Shown here one piece after another: positions 53,054 to 59,532 of a stretch of 64,000 nucleotides of DNA. The position numbers were made by a program, and so were the translations under genes. The first letter of the stretch is position 1. Every line of letters starts with the position of its first letter. This DNA is from Prevotella sp. MGM1 (GTDB taxonomy: Bacteria > Bacteroidota > Bacteroidia > Bacteroidales > Bacteroidaceae), in assembly GCF_002933775.1 (NCBI RefSeq), contig NZ_BEWV01000204.1, positions 1-64,000 on the forward strand, given 5' to 3'. The notes below the pieces were generated by a model. It was not told where the DNA came from, made no database searches, and saw only the letters and a program-made list of their open reading frames with translations.

Positions 53054-54083
53054 GTGAAGGCGTTACGAAGATGACAGATGACGGCCCGTTGTTCTCGAAG
53101 AGCGGAGCCGTTTCCGGCTTAGGCAATTCAGGTTCAACATACAATGGTGAAGACTTGAGCGCATCAAGAGCCACGGATGGGAGAGCAGACTGGTGAAGAG
53201 CAATATATTCAGTCAGTTTGTCGGTGATTGATACCGCCTCATTGTGTGCAACCGTGCGCCGGTCATTCTCCACACGAATAACCTTTGTACGTGCTTCGAG
53301 ATAGCGAGAAGCAGCCTTGCGCAGGGTGTGGAGGACACGAGAAAGCAACGATTTCTCCGAGTTGGTGATGTCGGTCACGGAACCTTGTGAGAACATCACT
53401 ATAAAGTCCATGAAGTCTTCCCCTATGACCGGAGCCAACACATCCTCATGAATGAAGCGCAAATCAGGAAGCATGGAGATAAATTTCTCACGAGAGTCGT
53501 AGATATTCAGATATTCCTGAAGGACTTTCGCCGATGGGATAACGAGAGAGCCAGCAAGATAGAAGAAGCGAGACTCCTGCCACAGACGGACAATCTCCAT
53601 CTGTTCTTCATCTGCATCATCGTCCTGCGCCCAGTCTTCAAGCAACACGAGAAGCCTATTAAGCGCAGCATGTGCCTCTTTGGTACATGTAGCCTTATAC
53701 GCGACGACCGCCTCGCGATCCGCCTTCTGGTAATCATCTGCCACAGACATGTTGATGCCAGATCCATTGATGGAGATGGCCTGCATGTCGATGGCACGGG
53801 AGAGAGCATCGAATACCAGGATGCGCTGTGCTACCGTGAGGAGACGGGCGTATGGAGGGAGGTCAGTCCCGTCTGTGATTTGATGAATATAAGTACCAAT
53901 GCCAGAATCCGAATTGCGGAGATTGCGATAGTAATCCGTGAGCGAACGATGGAGAGACATCCCGAGCTTGTCTGACAGGAAATCATGTTCAGAGGAATCG
54001 AAGAAGCCAGAAAAGACTTCAATATGGTCAATGGCGTTGGCCGGAGCGTAGAGCCTTAACTCTTCAACAGTAGATATAAGCAT
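53046..54083 (-). CDS. Helical virion-associated protein, first gene of a late unit
   Basis: ATG at 54083 (MLISTVEELRLYAPAN) is chosen because it is 23 bases after a late promoter; the open frame upstream covers the promoter itself. The product is 345 residues, nearly all helical, with repeated basic and acidic segments (LEARTKVIRVENDRRTVAHN). No family recognised. The next gene overlaps its end by 8 bases. Confidence 0.55.
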   Translation of the reverse strand: MLISTVEELRLYAPANAIDHIEVFSGFFDSSEHDFLSDKLGMSLHRSLTDYYRNLRNSDSGIGTYIHQITDGTDLPPYARLLTVAQRILVFDALSRAIDMQAISINGSGINMSVADDYQKADREAVVAYKATCTKEAHAALNRLLVLLEDWAQDDDADEEQMEIVRLWQESRFFYLAGSLVIPSAKVLQEYLNIYDSREKFISMLPDLRFIHEDVLAPVIGEDFMDFIVMFSQGSVTDITNSEKSLLSRVLHTLRKAASRYLEARTKVIRVENDRRTVAHNEAVSITDKLTEYIALHQSALPSVALDALKSSPLYVEPELPKPETAPLFENNGPSSVIFVTPSLD

Positions 54084-54105
54084 GGGCGATGAAATTTTGT
54101 TTCCA

Positions 54106-54142
54106 CAAAGGTAAGAGGAAGAACGAAGAAAATGGGGACAAA
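54106..54142 (-). promoter_or_regulatory. Phage late promoter (tail unit)
   Basis: Minus strand: TTTGTCCC and TACCTTTG with 25 bases between TTTG and TA, 23 bases upstream of the ATG at 54083. Confidence 0.8.
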
Positions 54143-54170
54143 ACAAAACCCGAAAAACAGAAAGACGGAT

Positions 54171-54362
54171 TCAAAAAAAGTATTCAAAAAAGACTACCGT
54201 CTTCGGAAAATGAGCCAAAGATATAATATCCGATGCTGCCAAATACTCATAACGAGTATTCAGCGTGCAAGCTACTCCACCGTCCGCAGTATTGACAGGA
54301 ACAATTTGCCCCCCCGAACAAACTTCGGAGAAGCGGAGGACGTGATGAAAAGTTTTAGGCAA
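54171..54362 (-). CDS. Mini-gene 10 of the methyltransferase-linker array
   Basis: A 63-residue protein (starts at TTG). Core: SGGQIVPVN, then CTLNTRYEYLAASD, then FPKTVVFFEYFF. It aligns with mini-gene 4 (TLTTRYEAIGSGN, HYPMTVVLYEYEL). The Gly-Gly is coded by a G7 tract at 54309-54315; here the frame stays open through it. The array is discussed under the findings. Confidence 0.5.
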   Translation of the reverse strand: MPKTFHHVLRFSEVCSGGQIVPVNTADGGVACTLNTRYEYLAASDIISLAHFPKTVVFFEYFF

Positions 54363-54368
54363 GACGAA

Positions 54369-54553
54369 TTACATTTCATGTTCTACAACTATATAGTGCA
54401 TATTTCTATAAAATACTCCAGCAAGAAGTGTAGATGCTACCCCCCCATAGAACGCATATTATACAAATCCAGGAACTCTGCATGATGTGTCGGAGTCCAA
54501 CCCTTCTGTATGAGTTGTGTCAAGTTCTTATTATTCGCAGCCATAATCATCAT
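54369..54553 (-). CDS. Mini-gene 9, frameshifted at a G7 tract
   Basis: ATG at 54553 overlaps the previous gene; 38 codons stay open (LTQLIQKGWTPTHHAEF in the middle, MRSMGG at the end), then stop TAG at 54437 directly after GGGGGGG (54440-54446). In the frame reached by slipping one base back, the gene continues as VASTLLAGVFYRNM and ends YIVVEHEM at 54369, the array's standard ending. A tract of 8 would fuse both. Confidence 0.5.
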
Positions 54554-54656
54554 ACTCTACCAATAAACACATAGGACATCTATAGTCCGATGTACGTAAA
54601 CAAGGACAAACAGGCTTCCACATAGGATGGTCAATCCCCCCCCCCCATGTCGCCAT
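54531..54656 (-). CDS. Mini-gene 8, G11 tract
   Basis: From ATG at 54656 a 41-residue frame is open: MATWGGGIDHPMW, then VCPCLRTSDYRCPMC, ending LLVEYDDYGCE. The three glycines lie in a G11 tract (54636-54646). A second N-terminal frame (GISLNGDMGGG) leads into the tract one base out of phase and fits the family better, so tract length may choose between two N-termini. Confidence 0.5.
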   Translation of the reverse strand: MATWGGGIDHPMWKPVCPCLRTSDYRCPMCLLVEYDDYGCE

Positions 54657-54689
54657 TCAAAGAAATGCCCCCAAATGTGCGGAGCACAT

Positions 54690-54850
54690 TTATAGCCAGA
54701 TACTATCATCATATTCAATCAATATACCGGCATCCTGCATGTTGGCGCGGATGGTACGAGACAAGTTCCACAACGGACCACGGTTGAAATCCGGTGTACA
54801 TTGACAATATACCCCCCCATTCGATATGGTAACGGAGTAGATGCCATCAT
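54690..54850 (-). CDS. Mini-gene 7, out of frame at a G7 tract
   Basis: The conserved part reads GGVYCQCTPDFNRGPLW, then TIRANMQDAG, ending ILIEYDDSIWL. The coupled ATG at 54850 (TAATG overlap with the preceding gene) starts another frame that meets the G7 tract (54812-54818) and would continue into nonsense. A tract of 8 would join them. Alternatively the frame DGIYSVTISNGG is the true N-terminus, but it has no start codon. Confidence 0.5.
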
Positions 54851-55059
54851 TAAAGCAAACGTTCTATCCATAAAAGGTTATCTTTTTGAACTGATGTAAT
54901 TGTATTTGTAAACTTCTCGGAGCCCAATTCAATAACCTGATGAAAACGACGATCAGCATGAGCGCCGCGAAACGAAAGGTTGTCGAGATCACGATTGACA
55001 GAAGTTGCAATACGAACACCTGCAGAAGATTCTTCGGGGTATCGGTCATAGATATACAT
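54850..55059 (-). CDS. Mini-gene 6, no G tract
   Basis: A 69-residue protein: YPEESSAGVRIATSV, then LSFRGAHADRRFHQ, ending TNTITSVQKDNLLWIERLL. It shares NTITSV(L/Q)KDNL with mini-gene 5. It is the only member without a G tract. Its protein-like frame extends upstream of the ATG, so the true start may be farther 5'. Confidence 0.5.
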   Translation of the reverse strand: MYIYDRYPEESSAGVRIATSVNRDLDNLSFRGAHADRRFHQVIELGSEKFTNTITSVQKDNLLWIERLL

Positions 55060-55124
55060 ATTATCTTTACATCTGCCACGACACGCACAAATGCAGACAT
55101 AAGTAATACGTGCCGTTGGGGATT

Positions 55125-55325
55125 TTAATTAGTATCATACTCAACAAGAATAAGATTATCCTTCAAGACAGAAGTTATCGTGTTGGAGTACGAAGACAGG
55201 GAAGGAAGCAACTGCCGGTCAGAAAATCGACAAAAGCCCCCCCTATCACCATGTATGCGTCGCAAAAGACGAGCGTGTTCCGTGCGAACCGGAATAAGGA
55301 CAGAAAAACACCTAACACAATCCAT
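55125..55325 (-). CDS. Mini-gene 5, in-frame G7 tract
   Basis: A 66-residue protein whose ATG overlaps the end of the methyltransferase gene. SVLIPVRTEHARLLRRIHG, then DRGGFC (GG in a G7 tract at 55237-55243), then SNTITSVLKDNLILVEYD. VIPVRTE...NTIT..KDNL is found in ordinary phage C5 methyltransferases between motif VIII and IX. Confidence 0.55.
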   Translation of the reverse strand: MDCVRCFSVLIPVRTEHARLLRRIHGDRGGFCRFSDRQLLPSLSSYSNTITSVLKDNLILVEYDTN

Positions 55326-56460
55326 GCTCCTTGCGAAATGCAGCTATCTCATCATCAGACAACTTATGATCCGTATAAACGTAGATGATGTGAGCAGATT
55401 TATCTGCCTCGTTTGTCTGAAGAAACTTGATGACACTATCCGGTTTAAGGAAATAAGATTCGTCCACCTCTTCATCCAGTACATCAGCAATACATTTCAA
55501 CAACTTGAAAGATTTTGGGAAACGATAAACAGGAAGACCGAGGTCACGACGGACGGACAACATGAAAACTCGCTCACGGTTTTGCGGAACTCCATAGTCC
55601 TTAGCGTTGAGTATAGCCCAATAGTTATCATATCCACAATCACTGCACACCTGCTGCCAGGCACGGAAATCATCAATGTTCACCTCATTAACCAATGCAC
55701 GCACATTCTCTTGAAGCAAGAACTTCGGGTGCAAAGCACGGATGGCTTCCTCTGTGTACCACAAAATAGAAGAACGAGTACCAGAGCCTTTCTTAAGGCC
55801 TGCACGCTTGCCAGCCTGACTGATACTCTGACAAGGTGTAGAATAAGTGAGCATGTCAATGTCATCCTCTCCCTGTTCCTTGAGATGCTTACAGAAAGAA
55901 TGCCAATCAATCTTCGTCATATCGCCGAGATTGCGGTCTTTCCATTGCGGGAAGAGCAAATTATGCGCTACCACAGCCGGCTGCCGTTCGAGAGGGACAT
56001 TCGCTTTTTCCGGGTCAAATTCAGACCATGCCATCAACTCATAAGAAACGGTGTGCCCACCCTGGTTCGCGGCATCCACTAACTGCTGCATAGCAATAGC
56101 TTGCGAGTCATAACCGGAACAAAGCGTGACAAGCCTTATTTTGGATGGCAACGGAGCACGGAATGTAGGGTCAGGAAACAAATTATAGGCATCATCGGGG
56201 TCATCCTCCGTCAGCCAAATGTTGCGAAAGATATAGTAAAGGCAAGAGACCACAATACTGTTTCCTGCCAACTTGTATATAGACGAGCGGGAAAGAGAAG
56301 AATCCTCACACATAGTAATGATGTCAGGCTCTGGTACATCCATCAGACGCAGGCACTCACGTTCAGTAAGTTTGCGAATGTCAAAATACCGGACAGGATG
56401 AGATGGGTCACGCTTTCCCTGTAAGTCAGGATGATTATCCGGGTATATTTTTGCAATCAT
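55312..56460 (-). CDS. Circularly permuted cytosine-C5 DNA methyltransferase
   Basis: A 382-residue enzyme whose motifs are in an unusual order. Residues 29-43 (RKLTERECLRLMDVP) are motif IX and 62-71 (YKLAGNSIVV) motif X; these normally end the protein. Then follow motif I (LVTLCSGYDSQA, 110-121), II (WSEFDPEKA), IV with the catalytic Cys210 (STPCQSIS), VI (LQENVRAL, 249-256) and VIII (VPQNRERVFML, 291-301). The C-terminus is YFLKPDSVIKFL plus a short acidic tail; little target-recognition domain is left. Circular permutation of this type is known from M.BssHII. It could protect phage DNA against host restriction. Confidence 0.85.
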   Translation of the reverse strand: MIAKIYPDNHPDLQGKRDPSHPVRYFDIRKLTERECLRLMDVPEPDIITMCEDSSLSRSSIYKLAGNSIVVSCLYYIFRNIWLTEDDPDDAYNLFPDPTFRAPLPSKIRLVTLCSGYDSQAIAMQQLVDAANQGGHTVSYELMAWSEFDPEKANVPLERQPAVVAHNLLFPQWKDRNLGDMTKIDWHSFCKHLKEQGEDDIDMLTYSTPCQSISQAGKRAGLKKGSGTRSSILWYTEEAIRALHPKFLLQENVRALVNEVNIDDFRAWQQVCSDCGYDNYWAILNAKDYGVPQNRERVFMLSVRRDLGLPVYRFPKSFKLLKCIADVLDEEVDESYFLKPDSVIKFLQTNEADKSAHIIYVYTDHKLSDDEIAAFRKEHGLC

Positions 56461-56494
56461 TTTTTTATTCTTTTATATCAAAAATCTATTCAAA

Positions 56495-56681
56495 TTATAA
56501 CTCATATTCATAAAGGACAACAGTCATAGGATAATGAGCCATTGAAATGATATTGCCACTTCCTATGGCTTCATAACGGGTTGTAAGCGTAGCCGAACAA
56601 CCATCCGCTGTGGTATTGCAAGGTGTGATTTTACCCCCCGAAGAAGCGTGTAGTTCCTATATAAGTAATACTAAAAATCAT
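56495..56681 (-). CDS. Mini-gene 4, out of frame at a G6 tract
   Basis: ATG at 56681 overlaps the end of mini-gene 3; the frame MIFSITYIGTTRFFGG runs into a stop right after GGGGGG (56634-56639). The conserved half is one base away: GGKITPCNTTADGCSATL, then TTRYEAIGSGNIIS, ending VVLYEYEL at 56495. A tract of 5 or 8 would join them. Confidence 0.5.
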
Positions 56682-56848
56682 ATTCAATCATAACTGCGGT
56701 TGCAAAAAAACCATTTCCTTTTGCAAACAAAAAGTTATAGACTCCCATTTTATAGTAATTCGCTTTAATGGTACGTACATTTTTCCCCCCCCCCATCTGC
56801 ATTAAGGACAAATAATCTCTTAATGTTACGGTATCTTGCCCAAATCAT
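56671..56848 (-). CDS. Mini-gene 3, out of frame at a G10 tract
   Basis: ATG at 56848 overlaps the stop of the upstream gene (ATGA). Frame: IKRLFVLNADGGG, then premature stop. The conserved half, one base away, reads GKNVRTIKANYYKMGVYNF and ends AVMIEYDF. G10 is at 56785-56794; a tract of 9 would fuse them. Confidence 0.5.
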
Positions 56849-57090
56849 TGAGGTGTTATTTCTTCGATGGTCACAGTATATCCTTCACCCTCTTCCGTCC
56901 GCCATTCTTTGCACCGAGGCAAATCTATCAACGTGTCGCCACATTGCTCATTGAATGTTCCCCTGCAATCAGCAAGTTCTTTTTCAAAAGCCCTCATTAC
57001 ATCATCCAGAGAGATGAAAAGATTATGTCTATCCGAAACATTTTCATGTGTTTCAAGGAGTGTCGCAAGAAGATAAAATTTCTGTTTCAT
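56845..57090 (-). CDS. Hypothetical protein within the array
   Basis: ATG at 57090 (MKQKFYLLATLLETHEN) gives 81 residues, helical and acidic (SLDDVMRAFEKELADC), ending EGEGYTVTIEEITPQ. It is not a member of the mini-gene family. It overlaps both neighbours: the end of mini-gene 2 and, by 4 bases, mini-gene 3. Confidence 0.55.
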   Translation of the reverse strand: MKQKFYLLATLLETHENVSDRHNLFISLDDVMRAFEKELADCRGTFNEQCGDTLIDLPRCKEWRTEEGEGYTVTIEEITPQ

Positions 57091-57222
57091 TGTATTCAAT
57101 TAAAATTTTCGGTTTATCCATGTCATGTCCTTTACCCCCCCAGCCAAGCATAGTGCGATGCCGATGGGAGAAACTACGATGCCGTTCTGCGAAGGAGAAT
57201 AGTAACCAAGAATTACCGGCAT
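57053..57222 (-). CDS. Mini-gene 2, out of frame at a G7 tract
   Basis: ATG at 57222, after the HNH gene. The frame GYYSPSQNGIVVSPIGIAL, then CLAGG, ends in a stop at 57100. The other half, one base away, is KGHDMDKPKILIEYNE. GIxxCLxGG...MPKILIEYE is a pattern known from the segment before motif IX in phage C5 methyltransferases, so the two halves clearly belong together. The G7 tract is 57135-57141; G8 would join them. Confidence 0.6.
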
Positions 57223-57224
57223 GT

Positions 57225-57581
57225 TCACAGGCGATTGGACTGGCTTGCGGACCATACGAGGTTTTTATAATGATTATTGGAGCGATTACCATCCTTGTGC
57301 AGCACATGCGGGAGATTATCATCGTTGCGGACAAAAGACATGGCCACCAAACGGTGAACCTTAAAGTTCTTTCCCTGAATGCGAACGCGCCGATACCCCT
57401 TTCCATTGAAAGAGGCAATAGGACGAAAGTCCTGAAAAAACCTTGCAGCATCCATGTCGTAATAGCACAACGGCGAAGAACAGCCTGCACTGACCGTTCG
57501 GGAGGAATAAACCTCCCCACTGTCAGAAATGAAATAAGAGGTCCGGCCAACCTCATAGAATTTTCTCACTCTACAATTCAT
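57225..57581 (-). CDS. HNH endonuclease (homing type)
   Basis: A 118-residue protein. The end carries the HNH_3-style core: HRLVAMSFV, then LPHVLHKDGNRSNNHYKNLVW. The centre (SDSGEVYSSRTVSAG) is the DNA-binding part often repeated in phage homing nucleases. It sits inside the mini-gene array, between mini-genes 1 and 2, overlapping the end of mini-gene 1 by 11 bases. It may be a selfish insert. Confidence 0.75.
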   Translation of the reverse strand: MNCRVRKFYEVGRTSYFISDSGEVYSSRTVSAGCSSPLCYYDMDAARFFQDFRPIASFNGKGYRRVRIQGKNFKVHRLVAMSFVRNDDNLPHVLHKDGNRSNNHYKNLVWSASQSNRL

Positions 57582-57754
57582 GTTCTATCAATATGTATGG
57601 TGTAGTATTATACATGTCCGTATTCTTGTCCTTGCATATACCCCCCCCCGGAGAATGAGGTAATGGTGTTGCATATATGTTTGAAGTGATAACGCAACAC
57701 CGTCCCCCGTTTTTCTCCGGAGCGAGTCCACCCTATGAAATGACAGTCATTCAT
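57571..57754 (-). CDS. Mini-gene 1, out of frame at a G9 tract
   Basis: ATG at 57754 overlaps the clamp gene's stop. GWTRSGEKRG, then RYHFKHICNTITSFSGGG up to the tract, then a stop farther on. The conserved ending is one base away: KDKNTDMYN, then YILIEHEL at 57571. The G9 tract is 57641-57649; G8 would join them. NTIT...GGG is the family core. Confidence 0.55.
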
Positions 57755-58886
57755 CAATGCGCATGGGCATTATCAATTCTATCAGTGAAGAATTGGTAGC
57801 ATCCTCACGAACAGTCACTGCACGTTCAGGAGCAGACAATTCGAGACGAACATTATCCGTAGAGACGACAGAAAGAACCGTCAGGAAGTGACTCGAACGA
57901 AGACCAATAGCAAATCCGTCAGGAAGCGTACAATCATCAGAAGACAGGTCTTCGCGGGCCTTGCGTGAAAAGTCCACATCCTCGGCACAGAGAGAAACAG
58001 CACCATCCTGTTTGCGTATAGACACAATCTGTGTGGCAGAATTAGACATAAGGGACACGCGCTTGAGTGCATTTACAAGGTCACGCACCGGCATGACAAG
58101 ATGGTAAGGCGACTGTGCAGGAATGACCGAGTTGTAGTTCGGATATTTTCCCACTACATCCGTCACATAAAGTGTGGTGTCATCAGCCGAAATGATCAGT
58201 TTCTTACCATCATGCCGCAAAGACACCATTTCCACATTTGCGAAGGCGGCATCAATCGCAGGAACAGCCTTTTTATATAATAGGATAAGACACGGTTTAC
58301 CATTTGTAACAAACGGAATCCCATTCGTATAAACATACTTATAAAGCATGTGCCCGGATGTGGCAACAAAAGTAACCCCCTCGTTTGACACATCAAGCGC
58401 CACGGCACTCAGTTGTGGGCGCAAATCATCATCGGCTGTACAGGCAGATGCGGCCTTGACCGAAGGCAGAAAGACCGACAGAGGCAAAGAAAACTCAACC
58501 GTGGTGTTCTCCTGCTCAACTGGCAGAGGAAAGTCTGCACCATTAAAAGCCGGAACAGAGAAGTCACCACCCTTGTAACGAAACGAAGCAAGAAAAGAGG
58601 TGTCATCTATTATCATTTCTACAGGCTGCTCCGGAAGCGTAGCCAAAATGGGTGAAACCATTGCCACTGGGAGGCAGAAAGGGCGAAAAACACCATTGTC
58701 CATGCGACGCAAGTCTATCGGCATTGTCAGTGTATTTTCGGATGACGAACCCGTAATGAAAAACTTATCATCCTTGAAAGACACCAGCGCATTGTCAAGC
58801 AAAGGGAGCGTGTTTCGCTTGAGGATGACCTTAGAAACCGTGCTCAGCGCACGTAAAAGTTCTTTGGAAGAAACAGAAAATTTCAT
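57747..58886 (-). CDS. dnaN: DNA polymerase III sliding clamp (beta subunit)
   Basis: A 379-residue clamp, the usual length. The N-terminus LLRALSTVSKVILKRNTLPLLDNALVSF and the end RAVTVREDATNSSLIELIMPMRID match the three-domain clamp (the last part corresponds to xxYLIMPMRL). Each third is a DNA-clamp fold. It tethers a DNA polymerase to the template; no polymerase gene is in the window, so it may use the host's or one upstream. Encoded immediately before the mini-gene array. Confidence 0.9.
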   Translation of the reverse strand: MKFSVSSKELLRALSTVSKVILKRNTLPLLDNALVSFKDDKFFITGSSSENTLTMPIDLRRMDNGVFRPFCLPVAMVSPILATLPEQPVEMIIDDTSFLASFRYKGGDFSVPAFNGADFPLPVEQENTTVEFSLPLSVFLPSVKAASACTADDDLRPQLSAVALDVSNEGVTFVATSGHMLYKYVYTNGIPFVTNGKPCLILLYKKAVPAIDAAFANVEMVSLRHDGKKLIISADDTTLYVTDVVGKYPNYNSVIPAQSPYHLVMPVRDLVNALKRVSLMSNSATQIVSIRKQDGAVSLCAEDVDFSRKAREDLSSDDCTLPDGFAIGLRSSHFLTVLSVVSTDNVRLELSAPERAVTVREDATNSSLIELIMPMRIDE

Positions 58887-58911
58887 ATTTAACAGTTTTT
58901 ATGTCTTATAC

Positions 58912-59514
58912 TTAGAATGGCAAATCTTCATCAGCCGGTGCCCACTGTCCGCTGTTGTCATCAATCGGGACTGCAGAAGAATATCCCGTCACACCTTGTG
59001 CAACAGGTGCCGAAACATTCATGTGCGTATTCGCTTGGGTCTGTTCCTCGATAAGATAAGAGTCACCCATCTGGAACGGCATCATCGTGGATATAGCCCG
59101 GGCGAGATCAGTGCCACTCGTGTCCGTCTGTTCTGCCCATTCCGGATGTTCTGCCTTGATACGCTTCTCCAAAGCCGCACGAATCTTCGTGCGTTTCTCT
59201 TCCGGAAGCATGTAGCACACCTGATAGGCAGGAACATTATAAAGCGTCACCTGCTCACCCTTCCGCATCAATCCCTGCTTGACCGCCTCGATGTAACGAT
59301 TAGAGCATGAGCGTTGCTGCGTGTTGATAAAAGCACGGAAGCCAGAAGCATTGCGTTTTGTCTCATCACGATTGTCCGCACGCACATCGATGCCATTGAT
59401 GGCTGCGGGGATGAAGATTCCAGGAACAGGAGCCTGCCCCTCCCCACGCGGAAGATTTATAAACTGCGCCCCGATGAATATGCCGAGGTCTTGAGAATTT
59501 CTGTAACGTGCCAT
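58912..59514 (-). CDS. Putative single-stranded DNA-binding protein with SSB tip
   Basis: A 200-residue protein. Residues about 1-120 are an alpha/beta core of unknown family (IFIPAAINGIDVRADNRD, TLYNVPAYQVCYMLPEE). The last 40 residues are disordered and end in DEDLPF, the conserved acidic tip by which SSB proteins bind partner enzymes. So an SSB or SSB-like role is likely even though the core is not typical. It lies between primase-helicase and clamp. Confidence 0.55.
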   Translation of the reverse strand: MARYRNSQDLGIFIGAQFINLPRGEGQAPVPGIFIPAAINGIDVRADNRDETKRNASGFRAFINTQQRSCSNRYIEAVKQGLMRKGEQVTLYNVPAYQVCYMLPEEKRTKIRAALEKRIKAEHPEWAEQTDTSGTDLARAISTMMPFQMGDSYLIEEQTQANTHMNVSAPVAQGVTGYSSAVPIDDNSGQWAPADEDLPF

Positions 59515-59532
59515 AATTGCTTTATTTTTATA

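Noticed and set aside
54864..55100. 78-codon frame over mini-gene 6
   Set aside because: Hydrophobic shadow frame. The overlapping frame has the family motif NTITSVQKDNL.
57223..57556. Upstream part of a long minus-strand frame over the HNH gene
   Set aside because: Only its last part (from the G7 tract on) is real, as the second half of mini-gene 2. The rest is the HNH gene in the wrong frame.
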